A DNA stretch of 64,000 nt from CAWGJF01 sp963822905 (lineage in GTDB: Bacteria > Bacteroidota > Ignavibacteria > Ignavibacteriales > Ignavibacteriaceae): NCBI GenBank assembly GCA_963822905.1, contig CAWGJF010000002.1, positions 186,001 to 250,000 on the forward strand. The letters run 5' to 3'. This document shows, piece after piece, positions 51,713 through 61,089 of this stretch. Each line of letters starts with the position of its first letter. Positions within the stretch are counted from its first letter, which is position 1. The position numbers and the translations under genes are program-made. The notes beneath the pieces are model-generated. The model saw only the letters and a program-made list of their open reading frames with translations, ran no database searches and was not told the origin of the DNA.

Positions 51713-53368
51713 TTACGTCTGAATTACACCCGGATTAAATTTAGGTATATCAGGATTGTGATTTGCAGCTTCAAGTCCTATTGATATCCATTTTCTAATA
51801 TCAACAGGATCAATTATTTCATCAATCCATAATCGTGCAGCAGCATAGAGCGGATGATTTTTTTCATCATAAGCTTGCGTTATCTCATCCAGAAGTTTTT
51901 GCTTTTGCTCATCCGTAATCTTTTCACCGCTTTTTTCTGCCTGTTTGATTTTTATATCCAATAAAACGCTCGCTGCCTGGGAAGAACCCATCACTGCGAT
52001 CTTAGAATTTGGAAGAGCATAAATAAATCTTGGATCATAAGCTTTACCACACATTGCATAATTTCCAGCTCCAAATGAATTGCCGATGATTACTGTAATC
52101 TTTGGAACTACGGAATTCGCAACAGCATTTACCATCTTTGCACCATCCTTGATTATTCCACCATGTTCTGCACGACTTCCAACCATGAATCCAGTGACAT
52201 CCTGAAGAAAAACCAAAGGAATCTTTTTCTGATTACAGTTCATTATAAATCTTGTTGCTTTATCAGAGCTATCAGAATAAATTACACCACCAACCTGCAT
52301 TTCACCTGTTTCGGTTTTTGTAACATTTCTTTGATTTGCAACTATTCCAACAGACCAGCCATCAATTCTTGCATAAGCTGTAATAATAGTTTTCCCATAA
52401 CCGGCTTTATATTCATCTATTTCTGATTTATCAACAATTCGTCCAATCACATCATACATATCATAAGGTTTAATCGTATCGGCAGGAAGCAGACCAAGAA
52501 TTTCTTTTTCAGAAAATTTTGGTTTTTCCGGTTTTATCCTGTTAAACCCTGCAGTTTTTCTCTCACCAAATTTATCTACAAGACTTCTTATTTGTTTTAA
52601 ACATTCCTCATCATTTTTCATTATGTAATCAGTTACGCCGGATACATTCGACTGAACCTTTGCACCACCGAGTGATTCGTTGTCAATCTTTTCACCGATT
52701 GCTGCACGAACCAAATGCGAACCGGCAAGAAAAACTGAGCCTTCACCTTCAACAATCAAAGCTTCATCACTCATAATAGGGAGGTAAGCACCACCGGCAA
52801 CACAGGGTCCCATTATCGCAGCAATTTGAGGAATTCCCCTTGAAGACATTACAGCATTGTTACGAAAAATTCTTCCGAAGTGTTCCTTGTCCGGAAATAT
52901 TTCATCCTGCATTGGCAGAAAAACTCCGGCACTGTCTACTAAATAAATAATCGGCAAATTATTTTCCATTGCGATTTCTTGTGCACGCAAATTCTTTTTT
53001 GCAGTAATTGGAAACCATGCGCCGGCTTTTACAGTTGCATCGTTTGCAACTATAACACAAATTCTATCACTAATTTTTCCTATTCCGTAAACTGTTCCTG
53101 CAGATGGAGCACCGCCTTGTTCTGTATACATTTCATGGGCTGCAAACGTACTTAGTTCAAAGAATTCTTTTGGATTATCGACAAGAAGGTCAATTCTTTC
53201 ACGAGCGGTTAATTTTCCTTTAGCCCTATGCTTTTCAATTGACTTTTGACCGCCACCAAGTTTAACTTTTTTACGGATTGAATCTAATTTTCGAAGAAGT
53301 TCCTTTTGGTAATCTTCTCTTTTAAGGAATGATTCGTTTTCATTAATAGAAGTACCAATTTTTGTCAT
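51713..53368 (-). CDS. Acyl-CoA carboxylase, carboxyltransferase (beta) subunit, methylcrotonyl-CoA type
   Basis: A 551-residue carboxyltransferase with the N-domain block 'EMYTEQGGAPSAGTVYGIG' and 'IYLVDSAGVFLPMQDEIFPDKEHFGRIFRNNAVMSSRGIPQIAAIMGPCVAGGAYLPIMSDEALIV', which is closest to methylcrotonyl-CoA carboxylase beta subunits, plus 'VFLQDVTGFMVG' in the C-domain. It transfers CO2 from biotin to an acyl-CoA. The biotin-carrying alpha subunit is not in the window. Together with the acyl-CoA dehydrogenase 7 bases upstream, leucine degradation is the likely pathway; propionyl-CoA as substrate is the main alternative. Confidence 0.85.
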   Translation of the reverse strand: MTKIGTSINENESFLKREDYQKELLRKLDSIRKKVKLGGGQKSIEKHRAKGKLTARERIDLLVDNPKEFFELSTFAAHEMYTEQGGAPSAGTVYGIGKISDRICVIVANDATVKAGAWFPITAKKNLRAQEIAMENNLPIIYLVDSAGVFLPMQDEIFPDKEHFGRIFRNNAVMSSRGIPQIAAIMGPCVAGGAYLPIMSDEALIVEGEGSVFLAGSHLVRAAIGEKIDNESLGGAKVQSNVSGVTDYIMKNDEECLKQIRSLVDKFGERKTAGFNRIKPEKPKFSEKEILGLLPADTIKPYDMYDVIGRIVDKSEIDEYKAGYGKTIITAYARIDGWSVGIVANQRNVTKTETGEMQVGGVIYSDSSDKATRFIMNCNQKKIPLVFLQDVTGFMVGSRAEHGGIIKDGAKMVNAVANSVVPKITVIIGNSFGAGNYAMCGKAYDPRFIYALPNSKIAVMGSSQAASVLLDIKIKQAEKSGEKITDEQKQKLLDEITQAYDEKNHPLYAAARLWIDEIIDPVDIRKWISIGLEAANHNPDIPKFNPGVIQT

Positions 53369-53375
53369 TAATTTT

Positions 53376-54539
53376 TTAATCTTTCAATAATTCTTTTGCA
53401 ATTACAATTCTCTGAATCTCGGAAGTTCCTTCCCCAATTGTACAAAGTTTTACATCGCGATAAAATTTTTCAACCGGGTAATCTTTCACAAATCCATATC
53501 CACCAAAAATCTGCACGGCCTCACTTGATGCTTTCTCAGCAATTTCACTTGCAAAAAGTTTTGCCATCGCCGCTTCTTTTATATTTGGTAATCCTTTGTC
53601 CTTCATTTGTGCTGCTCTGAGTGTTAACATATGAGCCGCATCGATGTTTGTTTTCATATCTGCAAGCTTAAACTGTGTTGCCTGAAACGCAGAAAGTGGT
53701 TTCCCAAACTGTTCTCTCTCCTTTGAATATTTAATTGAATGTTCAAGACAGCCCATTGCGAGCCCAACACTTAAAGCGGCAATTGAAATTCTTCCACCTT
53801 CAAGAATTTGCATTGCGTTTATAAAGCCCATTCCTTCTTCACCTAAAAGATTTTCTTTCGGAACCTCACAATTCTCAAATGTTAATTGAACCGTTTCACT
53901 TGCACGCATACCGAGTTTATTTTCTTTTTTGCCTACAATAAGTCCGGGCATTCCTTTTTCAAGAATGAAAGCAGAAATACCTTTACTCTTTTTTTCTTTA
54001 TCAGTAATTGCCATCATTACCAATGTTCCAGCAGAAGCACCATGTGTTGTAAAGGTTTTGCTTCCATTAAGAATATATTTATCACCTTTTTTTACAGCAC
54101 TTGATTTTAATCCTCCGGCATCACTACCTGAAGCCGGTTCAGTAAGACCCCAGGCCCCAATTTTTTTACCTGAGACTAAATCAGGTAAATATTTTTTCTT
54201 TTGAGCATCATTACCAAATCTAAAAATATGATTTGTACAAAGTCCGTTGTGCGCTGCAACCGAAAGAGCAACGGAAGGATCAACTTTTGCAATTTCTTCA
54301 ATTATCATAACAAAATCGACATAACCTAAACCAGCGCCCCCATATTCTTCAGGAAAAATTATTCCCATAAAACCGAGTTCGCCCAATTCTCTAAGTAGAT
54401 CTAAAGGAAATTTTTGGGGTTCATCCAGTTCCATTATTATAGGACGTATTTTTTCTTCAGCAAACTGTTTGATTGTGTCTCTGATTATAATTTGGTTTTC
54501 ACTGAGTTCTGGTATAAACTGACCGTTGTTTTGATGCAT
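53376..54539 (-). CDS. Acyl-CoA dehydrogenase
   Basis: A 387-residue ACAD: 'GAWGLTEPASGSDAGGLKSSAVKKGDKYILNGSKTFTTHG' is the FAD-binding signature, 'FGGYGFVKDYPVEKFYRDVKLCTIGEGTSEIQR' holds the catalytic Glu in EGTSEIQ. Length and motifs match the short/branched-chain or isovaleryl-CoA group. It oxidises acyl-CoA to enoyl-CoA, passing electrons to ETF. Its neighbours (a methylcrotonyl-type carboxylase and MeaB) suggest branched-chain acyl-CoA breakdown. It starts 41 bases downstream of meaB. Confidence 0.92.
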   Translation of the reverse strand: MHQNNGQFIPELSENQIIIRDTIKQFAEEKIRPIIMELDEPQKFPLDLLRELGELGFMGIIFPEEYGGAGLGYVDFVMIIEEIAKVDPSVALSVAAHNGLCTNHIFRFGNDAQKKKYLPDLVSGKKIGAWGLTEPASGSDAGGLKSSAVKKGDKYILNGSKTFTTHGASAGTLVMMAITDKEKKSKGISAFILEKGMPGLIVGKKENKLGMRASETVQLTFENCEVPKENLLGEEGMGFINAMQILEGGRISIAALSVGLAMGCLEHSIKYSKEREQFGKPLSAFQATQFKLADMKTNIDAAHMLTLRAAQMKDKGLPNIKEAAMAKLFASEIAEKASSEAVQIFGGYGFVKDYPVEKFYRDVKLCTIGEGTSEIQRIVIAKELLKD

Positions 54540-54580
54540 GAAGTTTTACCTTTCAAAAACTATAATAACAACATTTTAGG

Positions 54581-55537
54581 CTAATTATTCCGAGATATAA
54601 ATTCTTTTATAATATCATCGGCAATATGGTATGGGGAAAGATCTCCAAGTATAACTTTTTCTAAAGATGAATTTAAGGATTTTTCGCCACTTTCGCTCCA
54701 TAATTTGTTCCTGATTTGATCTTCTACAATTCCTTTTATCCGTACTTTTGTTTGAGATTCCCTTTTTAGTGAGAATAAATTATTTTTTACCAGGTACTCT
54801 TTATGTCTTGAGATCTCATTTGCTATTTCAATGATTCCTTTATTTTCGGATGCTATGGATTTAATAATGTTTGGCATCCAGGAATCAGCATCGTGATCTT
54901 TCATCATTAGAATAGTTTGAAGAGAAGCAATTGCTTGTTCAGAAGCAGGTCTATCGCTTTTATTTAATACAAAAAAATCAGCGATTTCCATTAAACCAGC
55001 TTTCATTGCCTGAACTGAATCACCGGATTCGGGAACTAAAACCACCATAGTCGTATCTGCTGCTTGAGCAATATCAAGTTCTGATTGTCCTACACCGACA
55101 GTTTCAAGTAGAATATAATGATAACCGGCTGCGTCGAGCACATCTGCAGCATCAATTGCCTGTTTACTTAAACCGCCAAGGCTTCCTCTTGTTGCCATGC
55201 TTCTGATAAATACATTTTCATCATTTCCAATTTCCGACATACGAACCCTATCACCCAGTAATGCACCCCCCGTAAAAGGACTTGTTGGGTCAACAGCGAT
55301 GATGCCTATTTTCTTTCCTTCTTTTTTGAATAGCTTTGTAAGAGCATTTGTAATTGTACTCTTTCCAGCACCTGGAGGACCGGTAATCCCAATTCTATAT
55401 GCTGAGCCAACTTTATTGTAAATATTTTTTAACAGAGATGATGAATCTGAATTATTTTCTTCTACAATTGAAATTGCTCTTGCTACAGTTCGTCTATCAT
55501 TTTTGTAGATGTTTTCTATAAACGATTGAGAAATCAT
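54581..55537 (-). CDS. meaB: MeaB/ArgK-type GTPase protecting methylmalonyl-CoA mutase
   Basis: A 318-residue G3E GTPase: P-loop GITGPPGAGKST, switch-like 'IIAVDPTSPFTGGALLGDRVRM', 'FIRSMATRGSLGGLS', ETVGVGQSE (Walker B region) and NKSD (G4) are all intact. These are the MeaB signatures. The partner mutase B12 subunit is encoded at 9663-10073, and the operon here has acyl-CoA genes. It overlaps the epimerase gene upstream by 4 bases. Older names (ArgK/LAO transport kinase) are misleading. Confidence 0.93.
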   Translation of the reverse strand: MISQSFIENIYKNDRRTVARAISIVEENNSDSSSLLKNIYNKVGSAYRIGITGPPGAGKSTITNALTKLFKKEGKKIGIIAVDPTSPFTGGALLGDRVRMSEIGNDENVFIRSMATRGSLGGLSKQAIDAADVLDAAGYHYILLETVGVGQSELDIAQAADTTMVVLVPESGDSVQAMKAGLMEIADFFVLNKSDRPASEQAIASLQTILMMKDHDADSWMPNIIKSIASENKGIIEIANEISRHKEYLVKNNLFSLKRESQTKVRIKGIVEDQIRNKLWSESGEKSLNSSLEKVILGDLSPYHIADDIIKEFISRNN

Positions 55538-56469
55538 TTTGACATGTATGGATTATTTGTTTTGAAGTACTCGACTGTTTTTGAAAGCCCGTCAGATAAA
55601 AGTGTTGATGGTTTCCATCCAAATTTTGATTGCAATTTATCTGAAGTAATTAAACTTTTCATCTGTTCACCTTTAGCCTGGGTGCCATGCTTTTCTTCTA
55701 CCAGGTTTCCAGTCAATTCATTTAATTTGGAGAATATCTGGTTTACATTCGTTTCAATACTCGTTCCTACATTATAGATAGTACTTTTTTCATCAGGTAA
55801 TGTAGTAACATTGGCTTTCACAACATCTCCGACAAAAACATAATCCCTTGTCTGCTCACCTGAACCGTTTATTGTTGGTTGTTCGCACTTAAGCAGCTTG
55901 TTAATGAAAATAGCAACTACTCCCGCTTCACCAAACGGATTTTGACGAGGACCGTACACATTTGCATATCGAAGTATTGTGTAATTTAGTTTGTACTGAA
56001 CGTGATAATAGAATAAATATTTTTCAATACATAATTTTGTAATTCCATAAGGTGAAACCGGACGTGTGGGATGATCTTCATCTGCAGGAAAATAATCCTG
56101 TTCACCATAGATTGCACCTCCGGTTGAAGCAAACATAAACTTCTTTACGCCACTTTTTACTGATGCCTGCAACAAGTTAAGTGTACCTAGTATATTAGTA
56201 TTTGCGTCAAACACCGGATCGGCGACTGATTTTCTGACATCAATTTGTGCGGCCTGATGACTAACAACATCAAATTTTTCCTTTTCAAATATTTTTATTA
56301 TCTCTTTATCAGTTATATCTTTTTCATAGAATGTTGCATTTGGATTAACATTGTGTTTTCTTCCGGTTGAAAGATTATCAATAATAACAACTTCGTGACC
56401 TGAACTAATAAAAGCATCTGCAATCTGTGAACCAATAAAACCGGCAGCACCGGTTACAAGAATTTTCAT
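55534..56469 (-). CDS. NAD-dependent sugar-nucleotide epimerase (UDP-glucose 4-epimerase-like)
   Basis: A 311-residue extended short-chain dehydrogenase: Rossmann GAAGFIGSQIAD, 'AAQIDVRKSVADP' and the catalytic YGITK with an upstream Ser/Thr (FASTGGAIYGE). 'LRYANVYGPRQNPFGEAGVVAIFINKLL' is the substrate-side signature of GalE-like enzymes of the compact bacterial/archaeal group. It probably interconverts UDP-sugars for surface polysaccharide. Exact substrate undetermined. Overlaps nadD and meaB by 4 bases each. Confidence 0.85.
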   Translation of the reverse strand: MKILVTGAAGFIGSQIADAFISSGHEVVIIDNLSTGRKHNVNPNATFYEKDITDKEIIKIFEKEKFDVVSHQAAQIDVRKSVADPVFDANTNILGTLNLLQASVKSGVKKFMFASTGGAIYGEQDYFPADEDHPTRPVSPYGITKLCIEKYLFYYHVQYKLNYTILRYANVYGPRQNPFGEAGVVAIFINKLLKCEQPTINGSGEQTRDYVFVGDVVKANVTTLPDEKSTIYNVGTSIETNVNQIFSKLNELTGNLVEEKHGTQAKGEQMKSLITSDKLQSKFGWKPSTLLSDGLSKTVEYFKTNNPYMSK

Positions 56470-57047
56470 TTTACTCCATATAATTTATTTCTAAAGATAT
56501 AATTTTTAACTTCATCTGTTACCAGGTAATTGATAGGTAATCCGTTCTTAACTCTTTCCCTTATGTCAGTCGCACTTATTTCAATCCCTCTTGTCTGAAC
56601 AAATTCGGCTGCTTTATAATATTTATCTTTTTCTGGTGGAGCATAAGAAGATTTTCTTTTGAGGACTACAATTTTTACGAGTTTTAAAATCTCATCCGGA
56701 TTCTTCCATGTATGAAATTGAAATATATTATCGTACCCGATTATAAACTCTATATTCTCATATTTTTTTTTCATTTCAATTAAGGTATCTATAGTAAAAG
56801 AAACCCCCTCACGATTAATTTCCATTTCAGAATAATCAAAAAAACTGATTTCACCAATTGACAGCTTAATCATTTCTAATCTATCTTTTGGTGAAGCAGA
56901 ATTAACATCCACTTTGTGTGGCGAAACATAAGAAGGAATGAAAATTATTTTTTCAAGTTTTCTGATCTCTCTAACCGATTGTGCGGTAATTAAATGACCA
57001 AGATGGATTGGATCAAATGTCCCGCCAAATATTCCTACTTTATTCAT
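56466..57047 (-). CDS. nadD: Nicotinate-nucleotide adenylyltransferase
   Basis: A 193-residue nucleotidyltransferase: 'GIFGGTFDPIHLGHLITAQ' gives the HxGH-type nucleotide-binding loop and 'SATDIRERV' the C-terminal ISxTxIR motif of NadD. 'FIPSYVSPHK' matches the family. It makes nicotinic acid adenine dinucleotide in NAD synthesis. It overlaps the genes on both sides by 4 bases, so it is translated in a tight operon. Confidence 0.93.
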   Translation of the reverse strand: MNKVGIFGGTFDPIHLGHLITAQSVREIRKLEKIIFIPSYVSPHKVDVNSASPKDRLEMIKLSIGEISFFDYSEMEINREGVSFTIDTLIEMKKKYENIEFIIGYDNIFQFHTWKNPDEILKLVKIVVLKRKSSYAPPEKDKYYKAAEFVQTRGIEISATDIRERVKNGLPINYLVTDEVKNYIFRNKLYGVK

Positions 57048-57736
57048 TTAAGTTGATCTTTATATTCAATAAACAGGTTAGTAAAACGTTCATGCATTTG
57101 TTCACTGCAATAGTTTAAACTGTCTTTTGTCGATAGTTCCCGGTACAAATTTTTAAAATCAATAAATGTACTAAAGGATAGAAATTTTTCCATTAAACTT
57201 ACAAAAGAATCATTGCGTAAAATTTCTGAGAGATGTTTTTCGAAAGAAACCTCATTAATTAAAAAACTTTCAAATTTAGCTCTGGACATTTTGTTATGTG
57301 CGGAAAAAACTATTCCATCCGTAAATGATTTCCCTATAACAATACTTTCCTCTTCTCTTGCAAGTAAACCAAAAATCCTTAATATATCAGTTTTTCGTAT
57401 CCCCATTGTTTTGGAATGAATTAAAATGATATTTGTATAATTTATGAAAATATTTTTATCTAAGTTTTCAAAAAGTAAATGAGGATTAATGAAATCAGTA
57501 AAATGAAAGTTTATATTTTTTGGGAAAAATGATTTTGGAACAAATTGTTGATCATGTTTATTAATAAAAAATATAGTTTCGGATTGCTGATTTGTGTCCA
57601 TCAATAATTCGATGTAGTTTGCTAAAAGAGAACTGTAAAAGAATACGGAATCATTTAAAGATAATTTATCGAAAACTTTTACTTTTTCAGGATTTAGAAT
57701 AGCTTCAGAAGCAAATACACATATTAAGTTATTCAT
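57044..57736 (-). CDS. Protein of unknown function (possibly degenerate DUF2064 glycosyltransferase-like)
   Basis: A 230-residue product without signal peptide or membrane helix. The middle reads 'IILIHSKTMGIRKTDILRIFGLLAREEESIVIGKSFTDGIVFSAHNK', reminiscent of the GT-A type DUF2064 segment with its D-P-L and DGG(Y) motifs, but the acidic sugar-nucleotide residues are not clearly retained. The C-terminal half is helical. It overlaps nadD by 4 bases and prsW by 8 bases. The family link is weak. Confidence 0.5.
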   Translation of the reverse strand: MNNLICVFASEAILNPEKVKVFDKLSLNDSVFFYSSLLANYIELLMDTNQQSETIFFINKHDQQFVPKSFFPKNINFHFTDFINPHLLFENLDKNIFINYTNIILIHSKTMGIRKTDILRIFGLLAREEESIVIGKSFTDGIVFSAHNKMSRAKFESFLINEVSFEKHLSEILRNDSFVSLMEKFLSFSTFIDFKNLYRELSTKDSLNYCSEQMHERFTNLFIEYKDQLK

Positions 57737-58688
57737 TTACTTTTGATAGTGTCCCTAGAATACTTTTAATAAACTGTCTGTAAATATTTATTTCTGCAAG
57801 ATAAGATTTTCTGCTTTCACCTGTACTCTTTTCAGACTGCATTTTTCTAAAAGCTAAAGTTGTTGCTGCACTTATATACGTTTTCCTTATTCTTTCATCA
57901 ATCCAGCCATTAATATTTCTTCGTGAAGAACTGAGTATTTCCAGATGATTTACCGGGATTGTTCCAAGTTCAGCCTCTGACTTAAGTTCATTTAAAATAA
58001 TTTTTCTTTCTCCAGAAACAGTTGAAAGAAATACCACGACAAACAAAACAATTGTGCCACCCATTATAACAAATCCTAATGGAGCTGTCGAATGGAAACT
58101 AACAGTTAAATTCCATGTAAAATGAATTAACACCGCTACAAAATATCCAGTTAACGTAAGAATAATTTTTGAAGGAACTGGTTTATACTTTGCAATTCCA
58201 AGGAATGCCCCGAATGTCCCTGTTGATACACAATGCATAACAGCAGAAAATAAGGTCCTGATAATTACAATAGCAATCCAACCTCCGAGTGTCTCGCCAT
58301 AAGAAATAAAGTAAAGAAAGTTTTCAGTCATTCCGAAACCTAAACCGATTGCTCCACCGTAAACGATTCCATCAGTCAGGTTATCAAATTTCCTGTAGGT
58401 GACAATCATTAAAAGAAATACTCCTTTCATAAATTCTTCAACAACAGGAGCCACAAGAATGGTACCGAATCTATCAAGTGCTTCTTTATCTGTAGTAAAA
58501 AAAGACAAAAGATAACTGAAGAACACACTCCCAATAATTGAGAAAATTATTGCTCCAAATGCTCCCCAAAAATAATTTTGGAGTACAAACTTGAAAGGCT
58601 CCTTATCGTATCTATCTAATCGCCAGATGATCAGAAGGTAAGTAAACATCGGAATTATTGCAGCAAGAGCAGAGGCAAATATTAACAT
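57729..58688 (-). CDS. PrsW-family intramembrane metalloprotease
   Basis: A 319-residue integral membrane protein with about eight helices. PrsW motifs are visible: EEFMKG (EExxK, about residue 83), FGMTEN (about residue 120), and HCVSTG plus a further His in a late helix (LIHFTW). The C-terminal tail is cytoplasmic and charged. PrsW-type proteases cut anti-sigma factors or other membrane proteins in some bacteria; the target here is unknown. It lies 19 bases downstream of the ABC permease gene. Confidence 0.85.
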   Translation of the reverse strand: MLIFASALAAIIPMFTYLLIIWRLDRYDKEPFKFVLQNYFWGAFGAIIFSIIGSVFFSYLLSFFTTDKEALDRFGTILVAPVVEEFMKGVFLLMIVTYRKFDNLTDGIVYGGAIGLGFGMTENFLYFISYGETLGGWIAIVIIRTLFSAVMHCVSTGTFGAFLGIAKYKPVPSKIILTLTGYFVAVLIHFTWNLTVSFHSTAPLGFVIMGGTIVLFVVVFLSTVSGERKIILNELKSEAELGTIPVNHLEILSSSRRNINGWIDERIRKTYISAATTLAFRKMQSEKSTGESRKSYLAEINIYRQFIKSILGTLSKVNE

Positions 58689-58707
58689 GAGAATCTCAGA
58701 TCAATAA

Positions 58708-59952
58708 TTAATCTGTTTTTATCCATTTAAATAATTCTTTAACAGTTGGTCTGGCACCATAAGATAGTATTCCAATTCTGAAAAGTTTCGCTGAAATTTT
58801 AATCATAATGAATATTGAAATTAACATTATCCCGATGGTAATTATAAATTCAGAAATAGGAAGCGGAGTAATGTTTATTCTTAATAGCATTGTTGTTGGA
58901 ATTGTCAAAGGGAAGTAAGAAAATACTTCCAGGATTGTAGAATCAGGGTTCTGCATCGCTGGTACGGCAATAACAACAGGAAACATTAAAATCAGGGTTA
59001 GATAAGTAGTAATTTGCTGTGCTTCCTGTTCAGTAGATAAAATAGAGCCGACTCCAACGAAAAGTGTTGCATAAAAAATAAATCCAAGAATAAAATAAAT
59101 AAGTGTTAGGTGGAGATTTTCAAATACTGAAATCGGGATGACAGATCCTCCAACAAGACTTAAACCGATAAGGAACCAGATAAAAATTTGTGTTAAGCCA
59201 AGTGAACTTAGACCAAGAATTTTTCCTGCCAATAATTGATCAGAACTGCAACTGGAAACAATTACTTCAATAAGCCTGTTTGATTTTTCCTCAATCAAAC
59301 TTCTAACCAGCATCTGCCCTGAATAAATAACCATCATCATTAGCAGAAGAATGAAAATAAATGAAGAGAAAAAAACTAATAGAAAATCCTGTTTACCTGT
59401 TTTACCAATGTCATCAACTTTTATTTGTTCAACATTTACATTTTGTTCTATAAAATTCAGTACACTTTTCCCAATTCCAATTTGTTTTAGTTTTCTTTCC
59501 ACCCGAATGTTGTTTAAGGATTTTTCAATTCTACCGGCATCCCTGAAATTTCCAATACTCCTGCTCCTGTATTCAGCGTGTAATGAATCACTTCCGCCGT
59601 TAAAAATAATTAAGCATCCTTCAATTTCCCCGGTTAAAACTTCTTTATCAGCATTTAATAAGTTTTCAGAAAAATTACTATCCTTCTCAAATAAATTAAT
59701 GATAACATAGTTTGGTTGTTTATCCTCAAGCCTAAAAGATTCAAGTTCTTGTCTTAACTCATTGAAATATTCTCCGGATGAGTCAATAATCCCAACCACT
59801 TTTGTTCTTTCATCATTTTTATCTGCGAACAAAGTAGGCAGCAGTGAAAATGAAAGTATTATTAATGGAGTTAGAACAAGTGAAATAATAAAAGTTTTTG
59901 TCTTAACTTTTTCGATATATTCCCATTTTGCAATTGCCAGGATTTTTTTCAT
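58708..59952 (-). CDS. ABC-2 type permease (NatB-like)
   Basis: A 414-residue membrane protein with one N-terminal helix (about residues 20-42), a large extracytoplasmic loop of about 140 residues and then five to six C-terminal helices, including 'NRLIEVIVSSCSSDQLLAGKILG', the typical ABC-2/NatB coupling segment. The N-terminal sequence 'KKILAIAKWEYIEKVKTKTFIISL' is also characteristic. Its start overlaps the stop of the ATPase gene by one base (TAATG), so the two form one transporter. Substrates of this group are often sodium ions or antibiotics, not decidable here. Confidence 0.9.
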   Translation of the reverse strand: MKKILAIAKWEYIEKVKTKTFIISLVLTPLIILSFSLLPTLFADKNDERTKVVGIIDSSGEYFNELRQELESFRLEDKQPNYVIINLFEKDSNFSENLLNADKEVLTGEIEGCLIIFNGGSDSLHAEYRSRSIGNFRDAGRIEKSLNNIRVERKLKQIGIGKSVLNFIEQNVNVEQIKVDDIGKTGKQDFLLVFFSSFIFILLLMMMVIYSGQMLVRSLIEEKSNRLIEVIVSSCSSDQLLAGKILGLSSLGLTQIFIWFLIGLSLVGGSVIPISVFENLHLTLIYFILGFIFYATLFVGVGSILSTEQEAQQITTYLTLILMFPVVIAVPAMQNPDSTILEVFSYFPLTIPTTMLLRINITPLPISEFIITIGIMLISIFIMIKISAKLFRIGILSYGARPTVKELFKWIKTD

Positions 59953-60854
59953 TAATTCCTGCCTGAATTCTGATTTACAAGATCTATAAAGATTTTATTA
60001 AGCGTTGGTTCAATAACATTAAAACCTTTTATTGAAATTTCGGGTATTATTTTTCTTAAAAAATCAGTTGGATTTATATCATCTCTTAATTGAATTTCAG
60101 CACAGTTGCTATAACTGTCATGAGCTAAAACCTCCGGCATGTTCCAAACCATTTTTTGATTGCCTGAAAATTCCAGTCGAATATTATTTCCTCCAAAATT
60201 TCTTTTTATTTCTGAAAGAGTCCCTTTACAAATTTCCTTCCCATTATCTATTAACAAAATTTCCTGGCAGAGTTTTTCAACTGTGTCCATCTGGTGAGTT
60301 GATAGGATAACTATTTTACCTGAAGAAACGAATGAAAGAATAAACTCTTTTATTTCCTGCTGATTTATAGGATCAAATCCAGAGAACGGTTCATCAAGTA
60401 TCAGAAGTTTTGGATCGTGAATTACAGAAATAATAAACTGAACTTTTTGTTGATTACCTTTTGATAACTCTTCGACTTTTTTATCAGAATAAGAAGATAT
60501 GTTTAATTTTTCCATCCACTCTTTTGCGTTCTTTGATGCAACAGACCTTGTCAAACCTTTCAATTCCGAAAAGTAAAGTATTATATCCATTACTTTACTT
60601 TTTTTATATAGACCTCTCTCTTCCGGTAAATATCCAACATTATCCAAAAAATCACGTCTAATTGGTTCATTATTAAAAAGAATTTTCCCTGAAGTAGGTT
60701 TTATAATATTGAGAACTGTTCTAATAGTCGTCGTTTTGCCAGCACCATTAGGCCCTAACAGCCCAAATATTTTTCCTTGTTCTGCAATAAATGAGATGTT
60801 ATCGACAGCGGTCTTATCTTTAAATTTTTTTACAAGATTTTCAACAGTAAGCAT
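59952..60854 (-). CDS. ABC transporter ATP-binding protein (NatA-like)
   Basis: A 300-residue ATPase: Walker A GPNGAGKTTT, Q-loop 'YLPEERGLYKKSKV', signature LSKGNQQKV, Walker B LLILDEPFSGFD and H-loop STHQMDT. The extra C-terminal domain (about residues 215-300) is common in NatA/DrrA types. It is the first gene of the long minus-strand operon that runs to hinT. The upstream 235 bases are shared with the divergent DUF177 operon. Confidence 0.93.
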   Translation of the reverse strand: MLTVENLVKKFKDKTAVDNISFIAEQGKIFGLLGPNGAGKTTTIRTVLNIIKPTSGKILFNNEPIRRDFLDNVGYLPEERGLYKKSKVMDIILYFSELKGLTRSVASKNAKEWMEKLNISSYSDKKVEELSKGNQQKVQFIISVIHDPKLLILDEPFSGFDPINQQEIKEFILSFVSSGKIVILSTHQMDTVEKLCQEILLIDNGKEICKGTLSEIKRNFGGNNIRLEFSGNQKMVWNMPEVLAHDSYSNCAEIQLRDDINPTDFLRKIIPEISIKGFNVIEPTLNKIFIDLVNQNSGRN

Positions 60855-61027
60855 TTCGTCCAGAAATTTTTTAAATGAGTGTAAAAATATGAATTTCTAT
60901 AACCAAATTTCTGTTTTATTAATCTTGGTTTTTAACTATACCCAAGCACTACTTGCCAGAGCTAATTTTCACCTAATTGCTTTTTTCACAATAGCTTAGG
61001 GTGTTAAATTACATAGCTCAAAATGGT

Positions 61028-61058
61028 TGACTATCAGGTGACGTATCAATATATTTGA
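61028..61058 (+). promoter_or_regulatory. Candidate Bacteroidetes-type promoter for DUF177-rpmF-plsX-fabH-fabD
   Basis: TTG (61028-61030) followed after 20 bases by TATATTTG (61051-61058) fits the TTG / TAnnTTTG consensus of Bacteroidetes housekeeping promoters. It lies 32 bases before the start at 61090. The rest of 60855-61089 shows nothing else. Confidence 0.5.
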
Positions 61059-61089
61059 AGTTATTTTTTGTTAAAATTTGCTATTTTTG

